NCBI GenBank assembly: GCA_019623805.1
Contig: CP053680.1
Coordinates: 2,024,001 to 2,088,000 of the forward strand
DNA from: Gammaproteobacteria bacterium (ex Lamellibrachia satsuma)
GTDB lineage: Bacteria > Pseudomonadota > Gammaproteobacteria > Chromatiales > Chromatiaceae
DNA length: 64,000 nucleotides
Direction: 5' to 3'
Numbering within the stretch: the first letter of the stretch is position 1; the number at the start of each line of letters is the position of its first letter. The notes below the pieces were generated by a model. It saw only the letters and a list, made by a program, of their open reading frames with translations, ran no database searches and was not told the DNA's origin. Positions 27,926-39,449 of this stretch are shown piece by piece. The translations under genes and the position numbers were made by a program.

Positions 27926-27959
27926 TGTAGGCCCGATCAAACGTTGCCGATCGGGCACC
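27926..27959. repeat. REP-like inverted repeat, family A (copy 3, reversed)
   Basis: TTGTAG then GCCCGATC (27931-27938) pairs with GATCGGGC (27949-27956) across a ten-base loop. Same family as 607-636 and 8475-8505, in the opposite orientation. It lies between convergent plsC and gyrB and could help end both transcripts, although no T tract follows directly. Confidence 0.7.
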
Positions 27960-28061
27960 CATACAAAACAAGTACTTTTTTCTAGCCCTAGCAGCCACGA
28001 CAAAGCCAGGCCTTTCCGCAATCACAGCCTCCTTTGACCTCTAGCCTTTCACCTTAATTCA

Positions 28062-30530
<2,469 letters not shown>

Positions 30531-30620
30531 TCATTATACAACGGGAATGGATATCAAAACGACAAAATCGTTAACAAAGCATCGTGACTCGACATACAGA
30601 GATAATTACGTGACTTTTAA

Positions 30621-31685
30621 CTATTTTACTGCTCCGTGTTCCACGTGAAACATTTTTGCTTCATTACTATATTTTCCGGCTACTGATTTGGCGTCTATTG
30701 TTGTGAGAAAAGTTTGAAAGCCACTGGATTCAATAAGTGAGAGTAAAGAATTAGTGGTTTTGAAATCTAGCTCGGCAGAAAAGTCGTCCATAAGAAGGAT
30801 GGGATTGATATTTGTGCGTTCTTTTTGCGCTATAAGCTGAGACAGAACCATCAATGTGGCAACTATCTTTTGTTGGCCACGAGAAAGAATCTCCTTTGCA
30901 GGAAGAGAATTCACTGTTATTCGAAGATCAGCCCTATGAGGCCCAGTGGTTGTAAAACCCGTTGACAGATCCGTTTTGACTTGTGCCTTAAGAGAATCTT
31001 CGAGGGAAAGTAATTTATTCCAGCCTTTGTAAAAACTGAAGCTAATCACTGGAACATTAGGAAACGATGCAGCAAGAGACTGAAACACAGATTTCCAGCT
31101 ACTAAAATAATCTGCTCGTAATTGGTTAATCTGATCCCCATAATCAATTAATGGGGTATCCCAAACATTCCAGCGTGAATCACCAGCGCGCAATGAAGCG
31201 TTTCTTTGCTGCAGTGTTGTTGAATAGTGCCTCATAATTGAGACATACGAGTGTTCCACGTGAAACACTCCCCAATTCAAGAATCGCCTTCTATTATCAG
31301 GACCCTCTTCAATCAGGCGGTGAATTATAGGTGTGACTATCCCGATGGGGAGCAGTGTTGCGACTTCTGAAACACGGGAAACTGCTGTCCCATTGAGTTG
31401 TATTCTCTTTTTTTTATTATCCAAACCAAAACCGATCCGAACTATCGAATGGTTTGTATGTTGAGTTTCTGAGTAAACGGAGAGTTTATCTTTACCCTCC
31501 TGAATGAGATTTTTACCTCTAGTTTTCTTAAAGCTCTTTGCCCTGGCAAGTAAAAATATTGCTTCAAGTAAGCTCGTTTTACCAGCACCGTTATTACCAC
31601 AGAATATGTTCATCCCAGGTTCTGGCCTTAGATCGACAGAGTCGATAATACGGAGATTCTGGATTTGCAATTTTTTAATGTTCAA
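30621..31685 (-). CDS. recF: DNA replication and repair protein RecF
   Basis: About 354 residues. Walker A GNNGAGKTSLLEAI, the ABC signature LSRGQQKIVATL and Walker B ILLMDDFSAELD identify the SMC-like recombination mediator that loads RecA at single-strand gaps. No ATG is available: the frame opens at TTG 31709, inside a terminator stem, and I prefer TTG 31685, giving MNIKKLQIQNLRI. Neither has a clear ribosome site. Two parS sequences are embedded, each encoding FHVEH. The gene is AT-richer than most of the window. Confidence 0.95.
   Translation of the reverse strand: MNIKKLQIQNLRIIDSVDLRPEPGMNIFCGNNGAGKTSLLEAIFLLARAKSFKKTRGKNLIQEGKDKLSVYSETQHTNHSIVRIGFGLDNKKKRIQLNGTAVSRVSEVATLLPIGIVTPIIHRLIEEGPDNRRRFLNWGVFHVEHSYVSIMRHYSTTLQQRNASLRAGDSRWNVWDTPLIDYGDQINQLRADYFSSWKSVFQSLAASFPNVPVISFSFYKGWNKLLSLEDSLKAQVKTDLSTGFTTTGPHRADLRITVNSLPAKEILSRGQQKIVATLMVLSQLIAQKERTNINPILLMDDFSAELDFKTTNSLLSLIESSGFQTFLTTIDAKSVAGKYSNEAKMFHVEHGAVK
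30637..30652. promoter_or_regulatory. parS: parS-like ParB-binding site (site 1, in recF 3' end)
   Basis: TGTTCCACGTGAAACA differs from the canonical parS palindrome TGTTTCACGTGAAACA by one base. It encodes the FHVEH near the RecF C-terminus. A second identical site lies at 31252-31267, 615 bp away. ParB (44078-44968) should bind here. Confidence 0.9.
31252..31267. promoter_or_regulatory. parS: parS-like ParB-binding site (site 2, inside recF)
   Basis: The same 16-mer as site 1, TGTTCCACGTGAAACA, within the recF coding region in the segment encoding VFHVEHSY. Two identical 16-mers so close together, both reading the same peptide, are unlikely by chance. Confidence 0.9.
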
Positions 31686-31694
31686 GGTCGGGCG

Positions 31695-31732
31695 AAAAAA
31701 AACCGGCAATAATTTTAGTTGCCGGTTTTTTT
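31695..31732. terminator. Bidirectional intrinsic terminator between dnaN and recF
   Basis: ACCGGCAA (31702-31709) and TTGCCGGT (31719-31726) form the stem around a nine-base AT-rich loop. A run of A on the left and of T on the right (at least seven each) give a U tract in either direction. It lies 20 bp after the dnaN stop and just upstream of the preferred recF start, so recF may need its own promoter or depend on read-through. Confidence 0.85.
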
Positions 31733-31751
31733 CTCATCTCTAAATATTAAT

Positions 31752-32852
31752 TTATATTCTCATGGGCATGACAACATATCTATTTCTACTGTTGTCTTTC
31801 CCGTATATCAAAGCACTGCTGTTAGAGTCCTTGAGTTCAACAATAATTTCATCCTCTTTGATTGCTGAGAGTACATCTATAAAATAACCAACATTGAAAC
31901 CAATCTTGATTTCGTCGCCACTGTAATCTACTTCCAGTTCTTCCTCGGCCTCTTCCTGCTCAGGATTATGCGCTTGGATCTGCAGCGTGTTGTTATTGGC
32001 TGAAAAGCGGATTCCACGGTACTTTTCATTTGAGAGGATGGATGCTCTGGATAAAGACTGTTTTAAAAGCGCCTTGTCTGCGCGAAGTTCTTTATTTGTT
32101 CCGCTTGGCATAACACGCTGATAATCAGGAAAGCGACCATCGATAAGTTTTGAGGTGAAAACAGCCCCATCCATCAGAATTCGAACATAATTGGCGCTTA
32201 GCTCAAGTTTAATTTCATCTTCACTATCTTTGAGCAATCTGCCCAATTCCAACACTGCTTTACGAGGTAGTATGACCTGAACGTATAAGTCGGTATCTAC
32301 CGATTTATTGCATTCACTCAATGCTAGACGATGGCCATCAGTGGCAACAGTTCTAACATCACCATCTCTTATTTCCAGTAGCATCCCGTTAAGATAATAC
32401 CTAACATCCTGTTGAGCCATCGCAAATTGGGTTTTCTCAATTAACTGCTTGAGTTCAGCCTCTTTAAGCGTAAACACTGAGCTACTTGCAGTCGGCTCGA
32501 TTACTGGATAATCCTGTGCCGGCAATATGCCTAGGGAGAAACGACTCCGCCCGGAACGTATTTTCGCCTTGTCACCATCTACCTCAAGAATGATGTCAGC
32601 TCCCTCGGGTAGAGCTTTACATATGTCAAGAATTTTTCTTGCCGGGACAGTAAAGTCACCTTCTCCACTACACTCAGCAACAGCCTGCGTCCTGAGTTCT
32701 ACCTCCAGGTCTGTCGCTGTTAGCTGGATCTCACTGGATTTAGCGTTAATAAGGATATTGGACAATATTGGTAGTGTTTGTCTTCTTTCGACAACCCCAC
32801 CAATCCTTTGTAGTGGGTCCAATAGCGCTTCTCGTTTGGTAACTATTTTCAT
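31752..32852 (-). CDS. dnaN: DNA polymerase III beta sliding clamp
   Basis: 366 residues with the three-fold clamp organisation. The N-terminus MKIVTKREALLDPLQRIGGVVERRQTLPIL is split here but standard. TATDLEVEL and VATDGHRLALSE mark the first two domains, and the C-terminus YVVMPMRI is the conserved DnaN ending. The ring tethers Pol III and repair enzymes to DNA. It is followed by a strong intrinsic terminator and preceded by the AT-rich candidate origin. Confidence 0.98.
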   Translation of the reverse strand: MKIVTKREALLDPLQRIGGVVERRQTLPILSNILINAKSSEIQLTATDLEVELRTQAVAECSGEGDFTVPARKILDICKALPEGADIILEVDGDKAKIRSGRSRFSLGILPAQDYPVIEPTASSSVFTLKEAELKQLIEKTQFAMAQQDVRYYLNGMLLEIRDGDVRTVATDGHRLALSECNKSVDTDLYVQVILPRKAVLELGRLLKDSEDEIKLELSANYVRILMDGAVFTSKLIDGRFPDYQRVMPSGTNKELRADKALLKQSLSRASILSNEKYRGIRFSANNNTLQIQAHNPEQEEAEEELEVDYSGDEIKIGFNVGYFIDVLSAIKEDEIIVELKDSNSSALIYGKDNSRNRYVVMPMRI

Positions 32853-33076
32853 ATTCTCTACCCAAGGTAGTTATAGTTAGTTTATTTTATATATCTACTT
32901 ATTATTATTAGGGGGTGCTACTTATGAGGATAAGTCATGTAACACGCTGTTTTTAAATGCTTTTATAGCTTTTTTGCCTGTTGATAGCTGTCGTGTAAGT
33001 TTGTGGTTTCCTGTCTATCTCTTGTGGATAAATGACCATTCTGTTTTTTATCATTTTTCTCAACATCTTATCCACA
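32853..33076. other. oriC: Candidate replication origin (oriC) between dnaN and dnaA
   Basis: The 224-bp gap is strongly AT-rich on its left side (TTATTTTATATATCTAC and further TTATTATTA near 32880-32910), a possible unwinding element. Two perfect DnaA boxes lie on its right: TGTGGATAA at 33023-33031 (reverse) and TTATCCACA at 33068-33076, the latter directly abutting the dnaA stop. A third perfect box lies upstream of dnaA at 34552-34560. The parS sites nearby are consistent. I could not compute GC skew, so the choice between the two flanks of dnaA is open. Confidence 0.6.
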
Positions 33077-34426
33077 TCAACTGCTTAATGTCCTCAACAG
33101 GTTTGAGTAGTCCTCAGATATTCGAACATCACTATCCCGCAGTTCCTTGATCTTTTTATTGGCATGAATGACCGTGGTGTGATCCCTGCCGCCGAAAGCA
33201 GTTCCGATCTCGGGCAGGCTGTGATTTGTTAATTCTTTAGCCAGCGTCATGGCGATCTGTCTGGGCCTGGCGATGGAACGACTACGTTTTGCTGAAAGTA
33301 GATCTGAAGTGCGTATCTGAAAATACTCTGCAACTGTTTTTTGAATGTTGTCGATCGTGACCTGTTTGTCCTGTGCAGCAATCATGTCGCGCAAGGCATT
33401 TTTGGCAAAATCGAGATTGATACTAGTACCAGTAAAGGTTGAATTGGCGATAACACGCCGCAAAGCTCCTTCAAGCTCGCGAATATTGGAGCGAATACGT
33501 TTACCCATAAAAAAGGCAACTTCGCTGGGAAGTTCTGCTTTCAGTTGCAAAGCCTTACTCTGCAGAATAGCGACGCGGGTTTCCAGGTCGGGAGGTTCGA
33601 TTGCGACGGTCAGCCCCCAGCCAAATCTTGATTTTAGACGCTCCTCCAGGCCGCCAACCTCTTTGGGAAATCGGTCACTGGATAAGATAATCTGTTGTTG
33701 AGATTCGAAGAGTGCATTGAAAGTGTGGAAGAACTCTTCCTGAGACCGCTCCTTTCCTGCGAAAAACTGAATATCATCTATCAGCAGTGCATTGACAGAA
33801 CGGTACTTACGTTTGAACTGGTCAATTGTGTTGTGCTGCAGCGCCTTAACCATTTCTGAAACAAAACGTTCCGAGTGGAGGTATATGACCCGGGCATTGG
33901 GATTATGTTGTAGGATCGTGTTACCCACTGCGTGCATCAGGTGGGTTTTTCCAAGTCCGACCCCTCCGTATATAAATAGAGGATTGTAGGCCTTACCTGG
34001 ATTCTCGCCAATCTGCATCGAGGCGGCACGGGCGATCTGATTGGATTTTCCTTCAACGAAGGTTTCGAAGGTGAAGTTAGGATTGAGATGGCTCTCAATG
34101 TTCGGACTTCCCTTTGATGGAACAATGGTCTGAACACCAGTCCTGTTGGTCTGATGATTGTTTCTCTGTTTGACGGCAGCAGGTTTTTTCTTTGATCCGA
34201 TATCAATGGAAATAATTGGTGTTTCATCCAGAGAGAGGGCGCCAAGATAGGTATTTATGGATTCGAGATAGTGGTTGCGCACCCAGTCAAGTACAAAGCG
34301 GTTGGGAGCCAATAGACGGAGGCGGTTGTTTTCCTCTACTACCTGAAGCGGACGAATCCAGGTATTGAACTGCTGAGGTGAAAGCTCCTGTTCGAGGTGC
34401 TTGCTACAACGTTGCCAAAGATCCAA
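33077..34426 (-). CDS. dnaA: Chromosomal replication initiator DnaA
   Basis: 449 residues. Domain I ([24 protein letters not shown]) is followed by a linker, then the AAA+ domain with Walker [19 protein letters not shown] and Walker [14 protein letters not shown]. The DNA-binding domain IV has the signature [11 protein letters not shown]. The start is TTG 34426 with GGAG nine bases upstream, a rare start that may hold initiator level low. Consensus DnaA boxes flank the gene on both sides, suggesting autoregulation. Confidence 0.98.
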   Translation of the reverse strand: MDLWQRCSKHLEQELSPQQFNTWIRPLQVVEENNRLRLLAPNRFVLDWVRNHYLESINTYLGALSLDETPIISIDIGSKKKPAAVKQRNNHQTNRTGVQTIVPSKGSPNIESHLNPNFTFETFVEGKSNQIARAASMQIGENPGKAYNPLFIYGGVGLGKTHLMHAVGNTILQHNPNARVIYLHSERFVSEMVKALQHNTIDQFKRKYRSVNALLIDDIQFFAGKERSQEEFFHTFNALFESQQQIILSSDRFPKEVGGLEERLKSRFGWGLTVAIEPPDLETRVAILQSKALQLKAELPSEVAFFMGKRIRSNIRELEGALRRVIANSTFTGTSINLDFAKNALRDMIAAQDKQVTIDNIQKTVAEYFQIRTSDLLSAKRSRSIARPRQIAMTLAKELTNHSLPEIGTAFGGRDHTTVIHANKKIKELRDSDVRISEDYSNLLRTLSS

Positions 34427-34551
34427 CTTGATTGTCTCCGAATGCTGGCCATCGTAACCATCTGCTGATGATCCGATAGAATTATGTTGTTTGAGATGGA
34501 GATGGAATTTCTAATTGTTCTGGCCATCAAGTCTACTCTGCGATTAGAGAC

Positions 34552-34560
34552 TTATCCACA
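34552..34560 (+). promoter_or_regulatory. DnaA box upstream of dnaA
   Basis: Perfect TTATCCACA, 126 bp upstream of the dnaA start and 43 bp from the rpmH promoter -35. It may mediate dnaA autoregulation or be part of the origin. I see nothing else identifiable in the dnaA-rpmH gap except the rpmH promoter. Confidence 0.75.
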
Positions 34561-34602
34561 GTTTCAAGGCTTGGAGTGTCCATTTTTTGTTCCGGAAAAT
34601 TG

Positions 34603-34630
34603 TTGACAAAATAAGGCCGTAAGGTATATG
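34603..34630 (+). promoter_or_regulatory. Sigma-70 promoter of rpmH-rnpA
   Basis: Perfect -35 TTGACA (34603-34608), 16-base spacer, -10 TATATG (34625-34630). Transcription would begin near 34637 and the rpmH ATG follows at 34692. It is divergent from dnaA. Confidence 0.8.
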
Positions 34631-34691
34631 GTACGTCTCTTTTTTTCGTCCGTATTTTACGGGAACGCCCAGGCAATATCGGTATAGAGTT

Positions 34692-34826
34692 ATGAAAAGA
34701 ACTTTTCAGCCCAGTAATCTCAAACGCGTCCGTACCCACGGTTTTCGTGCTCGCATGGCCACACGCAATGGTCGCAAGGTGATCAAATCACGTCGTGCCA
34801 AGGGCCGCGCCTGTCTGACATCGTAA
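34692..34826 (+). CDS. rpmH: 50S ribosomal protein L34
   Basis: 44 codons beginning [19 protein letters not shown], with the invariant Arg/Lys-rich L34 sequence, ending in TSX-like ACLTS. It is a structural protein of the large subunit. It is the first gene of the rpmH-rnpA-yidD-yidC-mnmE string that in most bacteria lies next to dnaA. The upstream promoter is strong; the ribosome site is poor (GGTATAGAGTT). Confidence 0.98.
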   Translation: MKRTFQPSNLKRVRTHGFRARMATRNGRKVIKSRRAKGRACLTS

Positions 34827-34835
34827 ATTCCGTCC

Positions 34836-35201
34836 TTGACGGCAGTTCAGGGGAGTTTTCCCCGCAGATTAAGATTATTGAAACCCGACGAATATCGTCG
34901 GGTTTTTAGTCGGGCTGAACGTTCAACAGATAATTTTTTTCTGGTACTTGTGAGAGAGAATGGCTTGGAGTTTGCGAGACTGGGTTTGGCAATTTCCAAA
35001 AAGAACACGCGCCGCGCAGTGGATCGTAACCGATTGAAACGATTGGTTCGGGAAAGTTTCAGGTTAAATCAGGAATTGTTGGCAGGTCTTGATATCGTGG
35101 TTTTGAATCGGCGTGGTAAATTGCTTATGGACAATGGCAGATACGCGGCTTCATTATTGCGGCACTGGAAGAGGCTGGCAGAAAGATGCGCCATTTCCTA
35201 A
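34836..35201 (+). CDS. rnpA: Ribonuclease P protein component
   Basis: 121 residues. The RNP signature region [28 protein letters not shown] contains the RNR motif that binds RNase P RNA. The protein assists 5' maturation of pre-tRNAs. No ATG is in frame before the conserved [20 protein letters not shown] 34836 is the only suitable start and lies 9 bp after rpmH. The 3' end overlaps yidD by 16 bases. Confidence 0.95.
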   Translation: MTAVQGSFPRRLRLLKPDEYRRVFSRAERSTDNFFLVLVRENGLEFARLGLAISKKNTRRAVDRNRLKRLVRESFRLNQELLAGLDIVVLNRRGKLLMDNGRYAASLLRHWKRLAERCAIS

Positions 35202-35422
35202 TCTTCCTTGTCCGTGGATACCAGCTTATTATAAGCCCTTTCCTGGGAAATCACTGCCGCTTCTACCCAACCTGCTCTGCCTACGCGGTTGAAGCCCTCG
35301 AAAAACATGGATTTTTTCGTGGCCTGATGCTCTCCTTGCGTCGTGTCTCTCATTGCCACCCTTGGCACGAAGGTGGAATCGATCCGGTTCCAGAACCTAC
35401 TGAAAAGAAGTCCCATGGATAA
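35186..35422 (+). CDS. yidD: Membrane protein insertion efficiency factor YidD
   Basis: 78 residues. The YidD pattern is clear: [29 protein letters not shown], then [19 protein letters not shown], with its three conserved cysteines. It sits at the inner membrane with an amphipathic N-terminal helix and helps YidC-dependent insertion. It overlaps rnpA by 16 and yidC by 8 bases, so expression is coupled. Confidence 0.96.
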   Translation: MRHFLIFLVRGYQLIISPFLGNHCRFYPTCSAYAVEALEKHGFFRGLMLSLRRVSHCHPWHEGGIDPVPEPTEKKSHG

Positions 35423-37070
35423 TATAAGACTGATTCTCCTGTTTGCCTTTGCCTTCATCTGCCTGCTGCTTTATCAGGCATGGATGACCGATTATGGATC
35501 ACCACAAGTTGTGGCACCGCAACAGACGGCTGAAGTCGTGCCTGCTGCAACCGAATCGGCCGGTGTGCCAACTGCCTCGGTTGCACCAGGGGTCACAGCT
35601 AGTGGAAATCAGGCTGTTCCCGTGACAGTTGGCGTCTCTGCTGTAGGTGGAAAGACAGTCAGGGTCGAAACCGATCTGTTGAAAGTGGAGATATCCACAC
35701 TGGGTGGAACGCTGCAGAGCGTACATCTGCTCGATTATCAGGTATCACCGGAGACACCGGAGTTAAAGTTCCAACTCTTCTCACCTACGATGCCGAACCT
35801 GTTCATCGCCCAGTCAGGCATGATCGGAAGCGAAGAAGGCAAGGCCCCGACACACGAGGCCGAATATCAGATCGAACAGAGTGAGTACCGTTTGTTAGAG
35901 GGTCAGGACACAATCGACGTGGTCATGACTTGGGCTGGTAGTGATGGCCTCAAGGTTACCAAGCATTTTATCTTCAGCCGCGGCAGCTATCTGATAGATG
36001 TTACCCACGAGGTGGATAACCAGTCAGCGGAGCCTTGGGCAGCCAGAGATTATGCGCAACTGCAGCGTACGGAACCGACGGATCAGTCACGGCTGACCAC
36101 CTACACTTATACAGGTGGCGTCTACTACAATCCTGAAGCGAAATACGAAAAAGTCGATTTCGACGAGATGGCGGAAAAAGGGCTTAATGTCGATTCCACC
36201 GATGGTTGGCTGGCCATGATCCAGCACTATTTCCTGGGGGCCTGGATTCCACCAAAAACCCAGATGGAGCACTACTACACAAACAGCCTGCCGGGACCGA
36301 AATATCTTATTGGCAGTTACTCTCCGTCCGTGACGGTTGCCCCTGGCAGCAACCACAGTTTCAATAAACAGCTCTTCGTTGGCCCGAAGCTTCAGGACCA
36401 ACTGGTGACGGTTGCACCTGGATTGGAGCTGACAGTCGATTATGGCTGGCTGACCGTGATTGCACAGCCGATCTTCTGGCTGTTGAAAAAGATCCACAGT
36501 TGGGTAGGCAATTGGGGCTGGTCAATTATTCTTCTGACCATCATTATCAAAGCGCTTTTCTATAAACTGTCGGAAACCAGCTATAAGTCGATGGCCAATA
36601 TGCGCAAGCTGACGCCGAGACTTCAGGCCATGAAGGATCGTTTCGGCGATGACAAACAACGCCTGAACCAGGCTATGATGGAGATGTACAAGAAGGAGAA
36701 GGTCAACCCCCTGGGCGGTTGTTTGCCGATTCTGGTGCAAATCCCTGTTTTTATTGCCCTCTATTGGGTGTTGCTGGAAAGCGTTGAGATGCGCCAGGCA
36801 CCCTTTATTCTGTGGATCGATAATCTGTCTGCAAAAGATCCCTACTTCGTGCTGCCGCTGATCATGGGCGTCTCCATGTTCGTGCAGCAGAAGCTCAATC
36901 CGGCACCACCGGATCCAATGCAGGCCAAGATCATGATGAGTCTGCCCTTCGTCTTTACCATCTTCTTCGCCTTCTTCCCGTCGGGTCTGGTGCTCTACTG
37001 GGTTGTGAACAATCTGATCTCCATTGCTCAGCAGTACTACATCACCCGCAAGATAGAGCAGGCGGGTTAG
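35415..37070 (+). CDS. yidC: Membrane protein insertase YidC
   Basis: 551 residues from ATG 35415 ([20 protein letters not shown]). One N-terminal transmembrane helix is followed by a large periplasmic domain (about 60-330) and five C-terminal helices. The conserved core is [19 protein letters not shown], and [16 protein letters not shown] contains the cytoplasmic loop. [23 protein letters not shown] follows. It inserts membrane proteins alone or with SecYEG. The open frame upstream to 35343 is inside yidD and is not used. Confidence 0.97.
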   Translation: MDNIRLILLFAFAFICLLLYQAWMTDYGSPQVVAPQQTAEVVPAATESAGVPTASVAPGVTASGNQAVPVTVGVSAVGGKTVRVETDLLKVEISTLGGTLQSVHLLDYQVSPETPELKFQLFSPTMPNLFIAQSGMIGSEEGKAPTHEAEYQIEQSEYRLLEGQDTIDVVMTWAGSDGLKVTKHFIFSRGSYLIDVTHEVDNQSAEPWAARDYAQLQRTEPTDQSRLTTYTYTGGVYYNPEAKYEKVDFDEMAEKGLNVDSTDGWLAMIQHYFLGAWIPPKTQMEHYYTNSLPGPKYLIGSYSPSVTVAPGSNHSFNKQLFVGPKLQDQLVTVAPGLELTVDYGWLTVIAQPIFWLLKKIHSWVGNWGWSIILLTIIIKALFYKLSETSYKSMANMRKLTPRLQAMKDRFGDDKQRLNQAMMEMYKKEKVNPLGGCLPILVQIPVFIALYWVLLESVEMRQAPFILWIDNLSAKDPYFVLPLIMGVSMFVQQKLNPAPPDPMQAKIMMSLPFVFTIFFAFFPSGLVLYWVVNNLISIAQQYYITRKIEQAG

Positions 37071-37089
37071 TTAGCATCGGCTAATCAAA

Positions 37090-38436
37090 GTGCAGCCGCG
37101 AGATACAATCGCTGCTGTTGCCACTCCGCCCGGTCGTGGCGGGGTGGGCATCATCCGGATTTCCGGTCCGCGTTGTGCCGATGTGGCCAATGCGGTGGCA
37201 GGTAAACTGCCGAAACCCAGGCATGCGCACTTCTGCAGTTTTTCCGATGCTGATGGATCTACCATTGACGAAGGCATCTGTCTCTATTTCCCCGCCCCCA
37301 ACTCCTTCACCGGTGAAGATGTACTCGAACTGCAGGGGCATGGTGGACCGCTTATTCTCGATCTCATGCTGCAACGGGTGCTGGCGACCGGCATTCGTGC
37401 CGCCCGCCCAGGGGAATTCAGTGAACGTGCCTTCCTCAATGGCAAACTCGACCTTGCCCAGGCTGAGGCGATTGCCGATCTGATAGATGCGGAGACCACA
37501 TCTGCAGCCCGCCTGGCCAGCCGAACCCTGCAGGGCGTTTTCTCCGAGCGAATCCACAAGCTGGTTGAAGGGCTTATCAACCTGAGGCTCTATGTTGAAT
37601 CGGCCATCGACTTTCCTGAAGAGGAGATAGACTTCCTCTCTGATGGAAAAGTGAGCACTAACTTACAGTCAATCATCGATGAACTCGTAGCTGTACAGAA
37701 AAGTGCCCATACAGGACGCCTGATGCGTGATGGCATGACACTGGTCATTGCCGGTCGTCCCAATGCAGGCAAGTCGAGCCTGCTCAATGCGCTGGCAGAA
37801 AGGGATTCCGCGATAGTGACAGAGATCCCAGGCACTACAAGAGACCTGTTGCGGGAGCAGATACAGATCGATGGAATGCCGATCCACATCATCGATACGG
37901 CAGGCATGCGCGAGAGTACCGATCCGGTTGAACAGGAAGGAATACGGCGGGCGAGAAATGAGATCGATCAGGCAGATCGCATCCTCTGGGTCTTCGATGA
38001 CAAGGATGACCCCAACCACCTCACGCTGGATCGGGAGAGCCTGCCTGAGCAGGTTCCTCTAACTCTGATCAGAAACAAGATCGATCTGAGCGGCACCTCC
38101 CCTGCCCTGGTGGACGATGAGGGACTGACTGAGATTTCCATCGCCGCCAAATCCTCGCTGGGGATTGACCTGCTGAAGGATCATCTGAAACAGGCCATGG
38201 GCTACACTGGCAGTGTGGAAGGAGAATTTATCGCCCGTCGTCGTCACTTGAATGCGCTGGCAAACGCCATGAATCTTCTTTATCAGGGAAAGCGGATGCT
38301 GGAAGAAACAGCCGCTGGCGAGCTGCTGGCGGAAGACCTCCGTCTCGCCCAGCAATCTCTCAACGAGATAACCGGGGAATTTACTGCTGACGACCTGCTG
38401 GGTCGCATCTTTTCCACCTTTTGTATCGGCAAGTAA
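37090..38436 (+). CDS. mnmE: tRNA modification GTPase MnmE
   Basis: 448 residues. The N-terminal formyl-THF-binding domain ([22 protein letters not shown]) precedes helical segments and the inserted G domain. The G domain shows [14 protein letters not shown] (G1), DTAGMRES (G3) and NKIDLS (G4). The C-terminal FSTFCIGK carries the essential cysteine. With MnmG it forms the cmnm5/nm5 group at U34. The start is GTG 37090 without an obvious ribosome site, 19 bp after yidC. mnmG follows after two unrelated genes. Confidence 0.97.
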   Translation: MQPRDTIAAVATPPGRGGVGIIRISGPRCADVANAVAGKLPKPRHAHFCSFSDADGSTIDEGICLYFPAPNSFTGEDVLELQGHGGPLILDLMLQRVLATGIRAARPGEFSERAFLNGKLDLAQAEAIADLIDAETTSAARLASRTLQGVFSERIHKLVEGLINLRLYVESAIDFPEEEIDFLSDGKVSTNLQSIIDELVAVQKSAHTGRLMRDGMTLVIAGRPNAGKSSLLNALAERDSAIVTEIPGTTRDLLREQIQIDGMPIHIIDTAGMRESTDPVEQEGIRRARNEIDQADRILWVFDDKDDPNHLTLDRESLPEQVPLTLIRNKIDLSGTSPALVDDEGLTEISIAAKSSLGIDLLKDHLKQAMGYTGSVEGEFIARRRHLNALANAMNLLYQGKRMLEETAAGELLAEDLRLAQQSLNEITGEFTADDLLGRIFSTFCIGK

Positions 38437-38476
38437 AACGGTATTTTTTCAGCAGAAATTTTTTGTGAGAAGCGGT

Positions 38477-39091
38477 ATGAGCGGCAAGGCACATTGGGAA
38501 AAGGTCTATAGAGAAAAGTCACCATTTGATGTCAGTTGGTACCAAAAAGCCTCAAGCATCTCCTTTGAGATGATGGAAAATAGTGGGCTTGAGGGTCAAC
38601 CGGCTATCATTGATGTGGGTGGTGGTGCTTCGGTACTGGTGGACAGACTGCTGCAGGAAGGGCTGAACAATCTCACGGTATTGGATATCTCATCCACGGG
38701 CATGGAATATGCCAAAGTGCGTCTTGGTAACAGGGCAACTTTGGTAAACTGGATAGAGTCTGATATCACAGAATTTGAGTCACCGAAACAGTACGATATT
38801 TGGCATGACCGGGCGGTATTCCACTTTCTTACCGATGCAGAAATGCGCGAGAAATATCTGGGCGTCATGCGACGTTCCTTGAAAGTGGATGGAACTGTGA
38901 TCATCGCTGCGTTTGCCATTGGCGGACCGACAAAGTGCAGTGGTCTGGATATCGTGCAGTACGATGCCGAAAAACTGAAGAAGGTTATGGGAAGTGAATT
39001 TGTGCTGACAGAACAGCGTAATGAAAGACATATTACCCCGGCTGAGAAGCTTCAGGATTTTGGCTACTATCGTTTTCGCAGACAGGTATAG
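38477..39091 (+). CDS. Class I SAM-dependent methyltransferase
   Basis: 204 residues from ATG 38477; a GTG at 38465 is in frame. Motif I IIDVGGGASVLVDRLL binds SAM, post I is LTVLDISSTGMEYAKVRL, and motif II/III covers YDIWHDRAVFHFLTD. The fold is Methyltransf_11/25-like and small-molecule targets such as thiols or metalloids are typical. Substrate unknown. It lies between mnmE and mnmG in an otherwise conserved gene order, so it is probably a lineage-specific insertion. Confidence 0.85.
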   Translation: MSGKAHWEKVYREKSPFDVSWYQKASSISFEMMENSGLEGQPAIIDVGGGASVLVDRLLQEGLNNLTVLDISSTGMEYAKVRLGNRATLVNWIESDITEFESPKQYDIWHDRAVFHFLTDAEMREKYLGVMRRSLKVDGTVIIAAFAIGGPTKCSGLDIVQYDAEKLKKVMGSEFVLTEQRNERHITPAEKLQDFGYYRFRRQV

Positions 39092-39122
39092 ATACTGCTT
39101 GAGCCACCGTTCTTCCTATTGA

Positions 39123-39449
39123 ATGATAACGCCGCCGCCAGTTATGGTTGCCAGGCAGCCGCTGAATAGAGGTTCAGTGAGCGTGTGGCAGCAAGAGCGC
39201 CTGCGCTGGCTGGATTTTGACGATGGTGCAGTGCAGTCGATTATCGACCTTGATCATCCCGATCAACTGGTCTCTCCTGTTCAACACGCAATGTTGGCAC
39301 CAATACTGTTTGTGCCTATATCAAAGCGGATACTGTTGCTTGGTGTTGGCGGTGGGGCCTTGGCCCGCTATTTCAACCACAGATTTCCCGCAGTTCAAGG
39401 AGAGGCAGTGGTGTATTTTAAGATTAATTTAGATGAATTGGAGATAACA
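39123..39449 (+). pseudogene. Truncated spermidine-synthase-like remnant, fused in frame to the OsmC gene
   Basis: From ATG 39123 about 95 residues resemble the start of a spermidine synthase-like aminopropyltransferase: RWLDFDDGAVQSIIDLDHPDQL, then KRILLLGVGGGALARYFNHRFP, which is the nucleotide-binding motif I. After residue 95 the similarity ends abruptly, and about 40 AT-rich bases lead into the OsmC gene without a stop. The catalytic Asp and the rest of the fold are missing. This suggests a deletion that removed the 3' part of the synthase gene. A translated fusion of 239 residues is possible but unlikely to be functional. Confidence 0.65.
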
